From Arachnopeziza araneosa (taxonomy: Eukaryota > Ascomycota > Leotiomycetes > Helotiales > Arachnopezizaceae), in NCBI GenBank assembly GCA_003988855.1, contig QYAI01000013.1, positions 238,425 to 302,424 of the forward strand: a stretch of DNA of 64,000 bases. Direction: 5' to 3'. Under the pieces are notes generated by a model. It was given only the letters and a program-made list of their open reading frames with translations, made no database searches and was not told the DNA's origin. Below are positions 37,766-49,522 of the stretch, piece by piece. Position 1 is the first letter of the stretch; the number at the start of each line of letters is the position of its first letter. A program made the position numbers and the translations under genes.

Positions 37766-40700
37766 ATGGGAATTGTCAGTAGCAGGTTGGATGATGGCTC
37801 TGCGCTATATCTCAGGGACCAGAATAGATGTCAGTCACCTCTCTCTCCCTACGGAGACTTCGTTCGCTGATGCAAGTGCTGCAGTAACCATTTCGTCGTT
37901 AAACATTACCAACTCTCGCCGTCGGACGCTCCTAAACATAGTCCCCAACGCCTTTCCAGCAACCAGAGTATCTGCAATCCGCGACCTTGGCGACAACAGC
38001 GTGGTAGAATATGTTCAGGTACACAGGCGCATATTTCTCTGTCCCATGATGCTTCTACTATGTCAATACTGACATGGGACAGGACCCTGAACCTCCTTCT
38101 CCAATTCCGAATTTCATACTAAAGCTTAACAACGACGAGGAGCTTACATTTAAATTCACCTTCGTAATTCGACAGTCTAGTACAGCCGGCAGCCAAGACA
38201 ATACCAGTCTCGCCGACACTATCATAAATGGGCTTACATATGTTTCTGCATCAACGCCACGCGAGGTTGAGACTTTGGTGACAAGAGAATTTCATGCAGA
38301 TCCAAATCTACATAAAAACGCAAACGTACAATTAGTAGGAGACTATTCTACTGGCGGTAGCCAATCCGTTTCATTTGAGTGGTCGTGGAAATGGAGGCCG
38401 CCAAAGCCATTAGAGGATAGAGGTGGTGGTTGGAGAAATAGTTGCAGTGTACGTCCATCATCAAGAAGACAGTGCCAATACTGACGATATTTAGTTTGTG
38501 GAATACGACCAGAGAGCCCATCGGTTGAATACGCTTGCGAGTTTCTCGTTCTGGGTGTCGAGTAAAGCTCTCTTGTCCTAACACCTCCATGCCTGTACTA
38601 ACTTGTGTAGACCAGCCAGCCTATCTAAGTCAACCAAACTCCCCCTCTCCTCCCTTTCATCTCGTACCTCCTCCAAAGATTAGGGTCCCTTCCTCACAAT
38701 CAATGGATTCCAGAATAAGCGGCACAGACATGCGAGAGTTTGACGAGCCTCCTTCACCCAATATGATAGCAGTGGAAGACCCTCCTGGGGTTGGTCCTAT
38801 CCCACAGAAAGATCTGATAAAAGTAGACGTCTCTTGCCAACGCCCTGGTGAGGATATGAGTGCGACCGAAGATGGACCATTATTCCGTGCAACGATGAAA
38901 GCTTTGGAGCAGAAGACTGGTAATATGCGACAACGTATGAAGAAAGTCTTGAAGAAGGCAGAAGCAGCGCATTTGGCGCAGGTAGAATGCAACGATGCGA
39001 TTGCTGGTTTTATGGACGCCCTTCGCGAAGCGTCTTCGTCAAATGCAAATGCAGTGCAACCAGCCTTGGAACATTATTTCGACAAGATTGCACGCGAAAT
39101 TTTGGCTTACGAAAAGCAAAATACCATAAACTTACAACGCATTATCATTGATCCGTTGGCCAAGCTGTACACCCTCGATATCAAACAAGCGGAAGCCAAG
39201 AAACGAGACTTCGAAGAAGAGAGCAAAGACTACTATGCGTATGTCTCTCGATATCTAGGGCAACGTCAGGACTCGTTAAAGCAAAAGAAGCGAGCGGAGA
39301 GTGACTCGAAGTATCAGACGAAACGGAGAAATTTTGAGCTAAAACGCTTTGATTATTCTTCATTTATGCAGGATCTTCATGGGGGCCGCAAGGAACAAGA
39401 AGTTCTATCTCACTTGACTAAATATGCGGACGCTCAAACAAAGAGCTACCTCGCCACAGCAAAAATGGTTGAGGAGATGCTTCCACAACTTGATGCTCTG
39501 AGTACCGAGGTTCAGGAAGCAGACAAGGAGTTCCAGTATCAACGAACTGAGAGAGAGGAAAAACGAAGGAACTTGGAGAAAAGCACTATTACTTATGTCG
39601 AGCCAGAAACCATTCCTCCTGTTGGCGTATTGCCTCCATCTACTTCATACTCCACCAATAATGCAAATTCTGTTTTGAGCGACTCAGACCTCTCTCGAGC
39701 TGACAGTGCTGCTTCTCAACTGAGGGTAGCATCTACCAACGGAACTGCACCGCCGACGACATCCATTAGTGGAACCGCCGAGTTTTCAAGGTCTCCTGGA
39801 AGTCTCTCCTCTGTTGTTGGATCTATTAATAGCCCTGGACCCAATGCCAAATTCAGAGGCATTCGAGACCTTGAGGAAAAAGATCACAGCCAACTAACAA
39901 CAAGTGAAAAGAGTGGTACACAGCGGAAAGAAGGGTTACTATGGGCTCTTAGCAGACCTGGTAGTCATGCTGACCCAAGAGGACTGAACAAGCAAGCTTG
40001 GCATAAGTAAGTATTGCCCAACTCCTCGTCGTTAGAAACTCACGTATAGTAGGTTCTGGATTGTTCTCGATGGTGGAAAGGTTTCTGAGTACAGCAACTG
40101 GAAGCAACGACTTGACTTGCATATGGAACCAATCGATTTACGAATGGCGTCTGTCCGCGAAGCCCGAAATGCCGAAAGACGATTTTGTTTTGAAATTATC
40201 ACCCCCCAGTTCAAACGTGTTTACCAAGCAACATCAGAGGAAGATATGAACAGTTGGATTTCTGCAATCAATAATGCGATCCAAAGTGCAGTGGAAGGCA
40301 GAGACAACCGGGACCTACCTACCCCGAAATCACCTCAAGAACAGCATTCGATCCGGCGGGATATTGGAAGCATCCTGACAGGGAAGAGTTCCTCCATGAA
40401 CTACGGAAATAATCACTACACTTCTAAAAGTGACGCCGGAACAAGTAATAACAATGTTTTTAGAAGGACAACTGTGGGTGCTAGACCGGCCTATACGAGG
40501 CATAATAGCAGTGGGCTTGACGACAGCCCAGACAAGCTGCTTCAACTTTTACGGGAGGCAGATCAAGGCAACTGCTGGTGTGCAGACTGTGGGTCAGGGA
40601 TCAAGACCGAGTGGGTCTCGATCAATCTGGCAATCATTCTTTGCATAGAGTGCAGTGGCATTCATCGTTCGTTGGGAACACACATCAGTAAAATTCGCTC

Positions 40701-41376
40701 CCTCACCCTAGATATGCATTCCTTTACAACCGATATTGTAGAGCTTCTGCTCCTGGTTGGGAATCGTGTATCTAATATGGTATGGGAGGCAAAATTAGAT
40801 TTGGCAAAGAAGCCATCTCCTCAGGCAACTCGAGAGGAACGACTAAAGTTTATTACGGCTAAGTACGTTGATCGGGCTTTTGTTGAACCTATTACGGGCA
40901 CTTTGTCGCGTTACAGTACGGCAGATGAAACTCTTCTTGCTGCGATCAAGAGGAATGAGATTCAACAGGTCATATATGCTTTGGCTCTAAAGGCGAACCC
41001 GAATGTCTGCGACAAATCAAGAGGCACACACTCTGTGTTTCTAGCTCTTGCCGCAGCAGATCCTGCGGCACCATCGCCTGTAGCTTCTGCGTCTAGAGCT
41101 GACTCCACAAACAAGACTACACCTTTCCCGATCGCTGAGATGCTGGTGCAGAACGGCGCTGAAATCCCCATCACCCTACCATCATTCCCTTTGAGCCGGA
41201 ATGCATTGTTGTATATCGAGCAAAAGAGTGCTCGAGGAGGATCATCAAACGACACCATCGCAGCGTTGCCACCCTCAAGTTCAGGTGGTCAACAGCCCAA
41301 AGATCGTGAGGCTCGGTTGCAAAAACGTATCAGTGCTGGCGGCAGGTTGGCAAAGGTGCCAATACCTGAGCGATGA
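37766..41376 (+). CDS. ArfGAP with BAR, PH and ankyrin-like regions (ACAP/Csx2 type)
   Basis: Exons 37766-37829, 37885-38018, 38083-38448, 38495-38561, 38611-40006 and 40053-41376 give 1116 residues. It is predicted to bend or sense curved membranes and to switch off Arf GTPases in vesicle traffic. The N-terminal third (MGIVSSRLDDG, SSLNITNSRRRTLLN) is a fungal-specific segment. A BAR domain covers about 275-510 (FRATMKALEQKTGNMRQR to MVEEMLPQLDALSTE). A PH domain (about 665-780) has FWIVLDGGKVSEYSNWKQRL and ATSEEDMNSWISAINNAI. The ArfGAP zinc finger has CWCADCGSGIKTEWVSINLA, CIECSGIHRSLG with the catalytic Arg, and ISKIRSLTLD. Ankyrin-like helices follow (DETLLAAIKRNEIQQVIYAL). The order matches human ACAPs and S. 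pombe Csx2/Cnt6. Confidence 0.92.
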
Positions 41377-42270
41377 TGGGCGGGCTGGGGCGCGTTTTAT
41401 GATTCATGGCAGGGAAATACCAAAGGTCGAGCATTGTTGGCGTTCAGTTGTCTAGAGATTACAATGCATAACTGGACAGGGTGGTAATGTACAATGGGGT
41501 GCACTTGCAGTAGGAACCGTACAAGAGATTCTCGGAAGAGGTGAGGAGCAGGGCTTGGAAAGTGTGGAAGTAAATGATATGGGTAATATTAATCGACACC
41601 GATGGGTCCAACTTTCATTACTCCTAGGAGCAGACATAGAGTATTGGACGCCTAGTCTCTTCATGACTTGGAAAACGAGAATCAATGGATTTCGATGTTT
41701 TCGCTGCACGTGGCAGGTTTCATTTGAATGCAAGTGACTTCGAAATCCTCGGCCAACCGCCCTCCAGGATCGGCCTTGAAAGAGATTTGCATCCCTAGCT
41801 ATACTGTATATTTATTGTATCAAGTCAAGGTTCAAAGATTTCGTAGATTCTTACAGCACATAGACCGGATGTTTCGCCCAAGTTCAAAGCAAGAAAGTAT
41901 CCATTGCCATATGCCAAGATCGCTTTAGCGACAGTGTGTGGTTGGCCTGATTTGATCGCCCTGCATAATGACGTGGTGATCTGAGGAGGGCACTTCGGCT
42001 TTTCAATTCCTTCAGTGAATGGGGGAAATCTTGGAAGTTGGCCAATGCTTTCTGTACTTCTTGCATGCAGTGTCTCTCAGCTCGAATCTCTTTGGCGCCT
42101 CCATTCATCCCGCCTTTGGTTCCCCTTATACTCCGCCAAGACATTGTTCATCGTTCGTCGCGGACGACGACCCCAAAGACCCTGATCCGGAGCAAGACAT
42201 CTGCTGAGATCAATCCGGCCCCATTCATCTCACATTACAGACAGAGGAGCTCACGAGCCTACGAATCCAA
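41377..42270. other. Spacer between ArfGAP and C2 gene
   Basis: 894 bp. Short frames on both strands lack motifs. It should contain the ArfGAP 3' UTR and the C2 gene promoter. Confidence 0.45.
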
Positions 42271-44078
42271 ATGTCCGAACAGGAGAAAGCCCAAAGCAGT
42301 GGCGCCAATGGCGCCAATGATACTGCACAGCAGAATGGCCACACAGAGGAGCACGCGGACAACCATCCTAAGCTCGCAGCAGCGAAGGATAAGGTCACCG
42401 AGAAGCAGAATAAGATGAAAGACAAGGCCAATCCACCAGGCGGTTACGATGCGACACCTATTCCCTCTGCGCCTGATGGATATACCGTCAGATTCACATT
42501 CCACCGAGCCGAAAATCTTCCCATGTCAGATCTTAACTCTCGCTCTTCGGATCCTTACATCAAAGCGACATTGACCAGTCATCTCCCGAAGCGACATAAT
42601 GAAGATCCAGATATGGTCCTGCGGGTTCCCACGGTTCATAAAAATGTAAACCCCGAGTGGAATACAGAATGGATAGTTGCGGGAATACCTTCAAGTGGGT
42701 TTAGACTAAAGTGCCGTCTCTACGATGAGGATCCAAGTGATCATGACGACCGGTTGGGAAATGTCACCGTCTTCGTGGATCGTATTGGACCGGAATGGTC
42801 AGGTCTTAAGAACGAAGCTTACGATATCAAGAAAAGAATGGGGAGCAAGAGAGCATACCTTATTCGAGGTTGTGCCGCGTTGTTGAGCAGCAGAGTGCAT
42901 ATGGGTGGCCACTTATACCTCTCTGCCGAGTTGCTAGGAAAATCAGATCCACCGCATGGACGAATGTACACACTGGGGGTTACTTCGTATTTCAAACACT
43001 ACTCGCCGATGATTGGGAGGATAGCAGGGACAAAAGCACCTACAGAAGAAGGTGACAAGCCCAAGGCCGAGAAATATGAGTAGGTCACTCTAGCCTCGTC
43101 TGCTTCCCTCCATGACTAACAGAAGACAGCTTTCAAGCAAATCAATTTCAGCTCCAAGGACCAGTCCCAGCTGAGCTGTATCACCGTTTCGTGGAATTCA
43201 AACCATTTGTCAAGGGCATGTTCGCCAAAACCGGGCTTCGAGGGCGTGTTCTCAACAAAGCCCTTCATCATCAACACTCTCGCGTCTACAACTTCTCCAA
43301 CTCTACTGAATACGGCATTGTCAAACCCTGTTCAGAAGAAGCAGCCCTTCAGTTCCTCAAAATGGTGCATTATGACGAGGGTGGCAGAATCTTCACTTAC
43401 GTTCTTAGTCTGGATGGTTTACTGCGTTTCACTGAAACCGGTAAGGAATTTGGAATTGATCTCTTGAGCAAGCATACGATGCATAGCGATGTAGATATAT
43501 ATATCGCGTGCTCTGGGGAGTTTTTCATCAGGCGGCTGCTGAAGCCAGATGAGTCCGCTGAAGCACCGGACCAGGAGACACATCCAGATCATGAGCTCCC
43601 AGGAGGGCCACCGAATTCCCCGCCTCCCGAGAACCCGAAGAACTATGAGCTTGTGATCGATAACGACTCGGGAACGTATCGACCCAAAGGAGAGCTACTC
43701 CCCCTGCTGAAGGGGTTTCTGAACAAGAGCTTTCCTGGACTGCACGTGGTTGTGAAGGAATGTACAGATGAAACGCTTTCCAAGATGAAGGACGGCCAGA
43801 GAGAGAGAAAGAAGAAGGAAGGTGGGAATATCGATATGATCCAGAACAGCGATGGTGAGATCTCCAGTAGCGACGAGGACGGTCTCACCAAGCGCCAGAA
43901 CGGACACAGGAAGAGCAAACGAGAGAGGGCATTTGAGGCGCTCGAAGATCCCACAAGTCTCATTCCCGGGGAGGAAGGAAGGAGAAACCGGGAAGCGAAT
44001 GAGGAACAAGGCGATAAGGTCGAGCTGAAGCACGCAGGAGGAGGGTCAGGAGGGTCAGGAGGGTCAGGAGGGGCTTGA
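42271..44078 (+). CDS. C2-domain protein conserved in filamentous fungi
   Basis: Exons 42271-43079 and 43130-44078 give 585 residues. The N terminus is hydrophilic; a C2 domain covers about 70-200 (YTVRFTFHRAENLPMSDLNS, SSDPYIKATL, NPEWNTEWIV, LYDEDPSDHDDRLGNV), with the Asp residues of the calcium-binding loops present. Downstream is a conserved block I do not know by name (LYHRFVEFKPFVKGMFAKTG, VYNFSNSTEYGIVKPC, GRIFTYVLSLDGLLRFTETG, DVDIYIACSGEFFIRRL), then a charged tail ending in a Gly-Gly-Ser repeat. Membrane binding through C2 is likely; the function is unknown. The intron is 50 nt and joins EKY to DFQANQFQLQG. Confidence 0.8.
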
Positions 44079-44885
44079 TGGAAGTGTGAAAGCTTAGGCG
44101 TTAGGGGGGGGGATCTGGATTTCATCTCTTGTTTTTTGATTGAAGGATGAGTAGGCAGCGTGTTTCCTGGATTATATGAATTAATAGTATAGTTTGTAAT
44201 GATGAAGTGAGTAGCAGGTCTGTGCTATCAGCGACGGGTTTCAGGATGGGAAGCAGGAAGAAGAATGGGAAAAGAATGGAACGAAAGCTTCGAGAAGGCC
44301 GAGGTCTCCCTGTGCAGGACTTGGCCTATTGGGGAAGGAGCGAGCACGAGATGGGTTAGGGAAGGGGCGCCTTACGCCTTAGTCAGCTCGCTTGCTCCTT
44401 TCCATCTTCTCCCACTCCCAGAGGTGCCGCGTTCATGCAGATGTAGTCAGGAGTGCGAGCCAACGAGCAGCCAGAGACGAGACAGAGCGTCGTGGCGGCG
44501 TGAGATCAACCTTTTCTTCCAGCAGCTGTATCAGATTTAGCTCCCGGTGGCTTTCCCACCTCCCCGTTCCTGCATGCATTCATTCACTCACTCACTCACT
44601 CACCCACTCACTCACCCACTCACTCACCCACTCACTCACTCACTCACTCATTCATTCCACCGCTGGGAAAATGGGACGAACCCGACTTGGCCCAAGTGGC
44701 AATGCTCAGGTGGAGAAGGCACGAGGAAGCGTGGACTGGAAGGGTCCGCCAATCTCTTCTTCCTCCATCCTCTTTTCTCTCTTAATGCCCGTCTCCCGCT
44801 CCAGTCTCTGCTGTCCTATGTTTGGATTTTCCTTTGCTGTCACTTGACCATGTGAAAGTACCTGACTGTATGAATTCCTATCAAT
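44079..44885. other. Spacer with CACT microsatellite
   Basis: 807 bp between the C2 gene and the 7TM gene; apart from the tetranucleotide tract listed separately nothing is recognised. Confidence 0.5.
44574..44656. repeat. CACT tetranucleotide tract with regular CACC interruptions
   Basis: A run of CACT units flanked by CATT units, with CACC units placed every 12 bp in the middle (three times). The 12-bp periodicity implies secondary amplification of a CACT-CACT-CACC block. Confidence 0.85.
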
Positions 44886-46369
44886 ATGACCATGGATAAC
44901 AGAGGACCTCAATTGGGTTGGTGTTCCCCTCTTTCTCTCTCTCTCTCTCTCTCCCTCCCTCCCTCCCTCCTCCCTCCCTTCCTGGCCACGCGGCTGACAA
45001 ACATCCATAGCGAGTGTCTTGGGCCTCTTCCTTGGGCTAACTTGGCTATTTGTGTCATTGAGAGTCTATGTCAAGGCCTTAATCAATAGAACCTGGGGAA
45101 CTGACGATAGCCTTCTCGTTGTGGCCTTGGTATGGCTTCCTACACCCCTCCGCCCGATTATGCCTCTGACCGGCTTGCAGATATTCTTCACCACGTACTG
45201 CGCCAGCTCCTTGACCGGCGTCAAGTATGGGACAGGGAGACACATCACAGATATTCCGCTCTCTGATGTCCCTCGAGGTCTTTATTACTGGTGGCTCTGT
45301 GAGCTCTTTTACACTCTCAGCACAGTCTTTATCCGTCTGTCCATTGCAGTATTACTATTGCGAATATGTGTAAGACCCATTTACAGGTACATCATCTATG
45401 GAACGATGACGGTGATACTTGGTAAGTGCTCGATGCTTCCGGGTTGATTATGGCCACGCCTCCCACGTAATTCTTATACACGAATCACTAACTCCTGACC
45501 CACAGCCTACTCGATCTTCTTTTTCTTCTTGGTCCTATTCCAATGCTCTCCGGTCAGCTACTTTTGGGCCCAGTATGAAGGCATGACAGGATCATGTATC
45601 AACCCAGCAATAGTGCCAGGTTCTGCTATTGCTCACTCTGCCTTGTCGTTTGTAGCCGATGTAAGAGAAACTCCACCGCCACCTAACATTTGACGACTGC
45701 TCTCTACAATCCAACCTCAAACGTCAGATGAGAGCACTTTTGGATAGAACTAACCTCTGCCAGTGGGTCCTTGGTCTCCTTCCGATCGCCTTCATATACT
45801 CTCTCCAAATGAACCTCCGTACCAAACTCTCAGTCATGGCCCTTCTCTCACTCGGTCTCCTTGCTGGGATCGCAACGATGATCCGCATTCCCTTCATCAA
45901 AGTCCTCTCGCTCACGGATGACTTTCTCTACGCGACCACCGATGTGGCTATCTGGTCTACAGTTGAACCGGGCCTCGGCATTGTTGCTGCCGCAGGCGCA
46001 ACTCTCCGGCCGCTCTTCAAGACATTTTACAACCTCTCTACACGCCCCTCGAATCCGAGCGATTGGCGGAGCTCGCGTATGGCTATGGGCTATATGCGGA
46101 ATCGGGGGGACGTAGAGGGCAACGGGAAGAGAGCAAAGAGAGGAGGGGGTCGAAGTGCCAAAGGTAGCGTGGGTAATACCACCACGGCATCAACGAGTCA
46201 AGACAGGGATGAAGAGAGGGGGGTTGAGCTTGGCGGGATCACAGTAAGCAAGACGGTAGAAATATCGAGGTTATATGATGATAGGGAGAGTGTAGAGGAA
46301 GACTCGATCCCCGCGGCAGTATGGCCGCATGGTGGGACGGAGAAGAGAGACGAGAGGGATACTGTTTGA
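44886..46369 (+). CDS. Fungal rhodopsin-domain seven-transmembrane protein
   Basis: Exons 44886-44916, 45011-45129, 45181-45421, 45506-45660 and 45764-46369 give 383 residues. It belongs to the large fungal integral-membrane family (Pfam rhodopsin-like) that includes Pth11-related and secondary-metabolism SAT-type proteins. It shows about seven hydrophobic helices: VLGLFLGLTWLFVSLRVYV, DDSLLVVAL-, YYWWLCELFYTLSTVFIRLS, YSIFFFFLVLFQCSP, ALSFVADWVLGLLPIAFIYS, LSVMALLSLGLLAGIATMIR and VAIWSTVEPGLGIVAAAGA, with family markers RTWGTDDSL, GTGRH, LFYTLSTVFIRLSIAVLLLRI and WSTVEPGLGI. The cytosolic tail is Arg/Gly/Ser-rich. Ligand unknown. The first intron contains a CT/CCCT microsatellite; the second is 51 nt and in frame without stop, so it may be retained. 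Confidence 0.82.
44931..44982. repeat. CT and CCCT microsatellite inside an intron
   Basis: A CT dinucleotide run passing into CCCT tetranucleotides inside the first intron of the 7TM gene, upstream of its acceptor. It acts as an extended polypyrimidine stretch. Confidence 0.85.
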
Positions 46370-47187
46370 TCATCATGCGATGACGATTGGCGTTTGTGTC
46401 TTGTACATCTTTGGAATGGATGGATTTATACACGGCTAGAAAGGCAACGTATGGAATTAGGATCCGTCAGGAATAGGGGGCTAGGAGAAATAAGCATCGT
46501 GCTGTGCAGAGTCCTAATGAGGGTGACGAGATGAGATATGAGAGTCTGCTTGATAGCGCTCTTGGATGAAGGAGCACCAACCAGATAAATGATACCCCGA
46601 ATTCGAATTCACAAATTCTCCCGACTCCTGATATGTAGCATCCACGAGCATGAAGACTAGTCCGTGATGCCGTCACAGCCAGGAAACGGCCCGGGTCGGG
46701 GAATCACGACCCGGAGCGATGTGCAGTCCCGTCGATCGTAAGAACTAGGTAGACTTCATATTTCTTATTATAAGAGGAGGAGTAATAATAGCTACGCAAC
46801 AACTGTGCGAACCAAGCGATGAGCCGCGCCTTCTGCGTCACACCTCACGCCTCTGGGTATCGCCCATCGATCAATCACTCAGTCAATCGGGAGAGGGCAG
46901 AGCCAAGTATACATTTAGATTGGTGCGTAAAAGCGGCCCAAGCAAGCAGGTAGGTAGGTAGGTAGGTAGGTAAGCGACCTCCTCCTCTCCTGAGGTCCGA
47001 CTCGGCAAAAACTCCAGGGAGTCAACATGCCTCTGAAAAGCAAGAGTCACAGAAATCATCCCCATCCGTAGCGCCTTTGAGTCCTCCTCCCAGCCTCCCG
47101 GTCTAAGTAGTTAGAGACAAAGGGAAATTATAAGAGAAGTGGATTATAAAGTATTAAGGGGTTGAGCCGAGGAAGGGGAACGAGAGA
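46370..47187. other. Spacer between convergent 7TM and Myb-like genes
   Basis: 818 bp with no supportable gene. It contains the AGGT tetranucleotide run (about 46948-46972, six units) and the 3' ends of both genes. Confidence 0.5.
46948..46972. repeat. AGGT tetranucleotide run
   Basis: About six tandem AGGT units, a simple repeat common in Pezizomycotina spacers and related to the CCTAGGTA words seen elsewhere in this window. Confidence 0.8.
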
Positions 47188-48126
47188 TCATCTCCAGGTC
47201 CCGTGGATCTTTGCCCTCCCTCGCCTCGATTTCAATCCCACCTCTCCCGCCACCATCAAGCTCTTCCACCGCTTCCCCACGCTCCCCCTATCCTTCCCCA
47301 GACTCCGCGCGCAGTCCTGCCAATCGTTCTTTGTGAGCTTCAGCTTCTCGAGCACGAGTTCTACCAGGATGCGGTCGTCTTCGGTGGTCCATTCCTCGTT
47401 TGGGTCTTGATTTGACGGTTCTTCTACCGACGGGACGAGGTCTTGAGATTGCGACTGCGACTGGAGGACTTCGGCGAGGTGGAGAGAGTGAAAGTCTGAG
47501 CGTTCCAGTCCGAGAGGAAGGACTTCAGGCGCGAGGCGTGCGCGCTTGGGTGTGGATGGGCCGGCTGCTACTGCTGCTACTGCTTCTTCATCCTCGTTCT
47601 CCGAGTCGGCATCCACCGTGTCTCGACTCATCTCGTCGTCAACACCTCGGCGGCGCTTGTTGATTCCTCGGGGTGGGGGAGCTACCCGCTTGGTGATCTT
47701 CTTCCGTGGAGTCATGGTGTCTTCGGGTTTGGCGCTTCGCGCGCGTAAACGCAGCTTGAATGGAGAATCTGCGTGGGCGGTAGGCGGCGAGGGGAGTTGG
47801 GACGGCGGTTGAGGGGGTGGGGAGAGCATGGATTGTAGAGCTCGACAGGTGCTGTAGAGGTTGGTAATGGCTGGGTGGGAGGAGGACGAGGAGGAGGATG
47901 ATGGAGGGGAGAGCGGTGGCGAGGCAAAGAGTTGACGCCTCGGAGCTGTAATTGTGTGCGACGAGTCGCAAGTGAGTGCTGGTGGGAGCAGCATCGTGCG
48001 AGGAACGAGGGTCGTTGTTGTTGCTGCGGCGCTGGGAGCTTCAGTTGCGACGAAGCTGTGGCAATGGATGCGCCGGCAGTTGTGGGAGAGATTCGCGCGG
48101 CGGAAAAGTTGGCAGAGCTGTTGCAA
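47188..48126 (-). CDS. Myb/SANT-like DNA-binding protein
   Basis: A single open exon, up to 312 residues from 48126; an alternative start is the Met at 47994, and an upstream intron cannot be excluded. The C terminus carries one Myb/SANT-like module (about 245-300): EEWTTEDDRILVELVLEKL, KNDWQDCARSLGKDRGSV, GKRWKSLMVAG, with the spaced Trp residues of the fold. Before it lie basic nuclear-signal-like stretches (PRKKITKRV, NKRRRGVDD, PKRARLAPE) and an acidic Ser/Glu segment. The N-terminal half is Pro/Ser-rich with a poly-Ser run and might be partly untranslated. Probably a fungal transcription factor or chromatin protein; target unknown. Confidence 0.65.
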   Translation of the reverse strand: MQQLCQLFRRANLSHNCRRIHCHSFVATEAPSAAATTTTLVPRTMLLPPALTCDSSHTITAPRRQLFASPPLSPPSSSSSSSSHPAITNLYSTCRALQSMLSPPPQPPSQLPSPPTAHADSPFKLRLRARSAKPEDTMTPRKKITKRVAPPPRGINKRRRGVDDEMSRDTVDADSENEDEEAVAAVAAGPSTPKRARLAPEVLPLGLERSDFHSLHLAEVLQSQSQSQDLVPSVEEPSNQDPNEEWTTEDDRILVELVLEKLKLTKNDWQDCARSLGKDRGSVGKRWKSLMVAGEVGLKSRRGRAKIHGTWR

Positions 48127-48419
48127 TCGTGTTTGCTAGAGCAATTGACGTCGGTGTATGGGATGATCTGGCAGAAGCAACGTGGTTGTGAGTCGATATG
48201 GTGGTGCTTCTGGTGGCTGTAATGCAGGTCCGCAGAAGTGTTGAAGGAGGGATCCGATGGGCGGTGTCAAGACGTGGGCGGGCCGTTCTAATAATCAGTT
48301 GGACTAACTGCCAGGGCGGCCTGTCCAGCTCCCTCTCCCCCTACCTAAGCTAAGCTAAGCAGAGCAGGACTACGGTAAGTTATCTAGGACTACGGTATCT
48401 AGGTAGGGTAAGGTATGTC

Positions 48420-48560
48420 ACTTCTCTCTCTCTCCCTCTCTCTCCCTCTCTCTCCCTCTCTCCCTCCCTCCCTCTCTATCTCTTCCCTTTTCTTCCCCTT
48501 CCCTTCTCCTCACCCCTACCTCCTCCCTCCTCTCCTCCCTCCTCCCTCCTCCCTCCTTCT
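48420..48560. repeat. CT/CCCT-rich low-complexity tract
   Basis: About 140 bp of almost pure pyrimidine on the plus strand, built from CTCTCTCC and CCTCCCTC units. It could form triplex DNA or act as a nucleosome-free promoter element of an unseen transcript. Confidence 0.85.
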
Positions 48561-48766
48561 CGTGATGCGGGAGCACTTCACAGCCCTTTTTGCCCTTGGG
48601 TGTTGGGTCTCTCTGCTCTGCACAGGTACCTCATGTACCTTGTACCTTGGTATTGCCTCAATTGTCTCTACTATCCGTCTCCCTCGCCTGCAGCCTACCC
48701 CTTCGTTGGCCTATCGCTTTGCCCACACCTCTCCTGCGACGCTGGCACCTGGATCGCGAGGGCGGC

Positions 48767-48794
48767 GGGATGCTATCGATATCGATAGCATCCC
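48767..48794. repeat. 28-bp perfect palindrome
   Basis: Half-site GGGATGCTATCGAT followed directly by its reverse complement, with no central spacer. It contains ATCGATATCGAT at the centre. No coding frame explains it. Confidence 0.9.
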
Positions 48795-49015
48795 TCTTCG
48801 CCCACCCGACCTGCAGTGCAGTTGCAGTTGCAGCTGCAGCTGTCCATCCCAAGCTGCATGTCATCATGCTCGCCAGCCGTCGCTCTGACTGGCGGCTGGC
48901 CTGATCATGGGAGACGTTTAAGATTGCAGACGGTGCCATTGCACGCGTCAAGAACGCGTCAAGAACGCGTAGAGTGGAAGCCAATTGACCAATGACGTGG
49001 AAGCGCGCTTGGGGT

Positions 49016-49016
49016 G

Positions 49017-49061
<45 letters not shown>

Positions 49062-49089
49062 GGATTGGGAGTGGGAGTGGGAGTGGGAC
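49016..49089. repeat. GAGAGT / GGGAGT hexanucleotide array
   Basis: About seven GAGAGT units followed by about four GGGAGT units, a tandem hexamer that has changed unit within the array. Confidence 0.85.
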
Positions 49090-49522
49090 TGCAAGTGACG
49101 CTCTTTGCGGATTCAAGATCCTTCCAACCGTTAGAAGGGGAAGACTGCGGATCGAGATGCATCGTCTTGGATATATTGCATTTCTCTCTCACCCAGCCTG
49201 CCTGTCGCCATCCTTCTCACCACCACGTGACATCCGTGGTGCAATGGATTGGAAAACCCTCTGGTCTCGCGTTCAGTCAGGCCCACCAAGCCAAATTTCG
49301 GATAGATTGACGGTGAAACAGGAACAACGATGATCAGAGTGGCGCACGGAAGCGTCAGTTCTTTTGGCATGCACTTTTGCATTAGCAGCTTCCTGGACTA
49401 TAGTATCCCCCCTGGCTTGTTCGGAAACGACTGTTCAGGATTGACCAACCCCCCAGCCTCCGATCATGACTTTGAGCATGGTTACCATTACACACTCCCC
49501 AGAAATTCAAATCATCCGAGCC

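Larger units (their letters stand above)
48127..49522. other. Microsatellite-rich spacer, no gene seen
   Basis: 1.4 kb between the Myb-like and methyltransferase genes. It contains CT-rich tracts (48420-48560), a 28-bp palindrome (48767-48794) and a GAGAGT array (49016-49089). Open frames across it are products of the low-complexity sequence. Confidence 0.6.

Noticed and set aside
44392..44855. Frames through the CACT tract (SLTHSLTH repeats)
   Set aside because: Coding potential comes only from the microsatellite; the real 7TM start is at 44886.
47400..48222. Plus-strand frames over the Myb-like gene
   Set aside because: Antisense shadows of a GC-rich coding exon.
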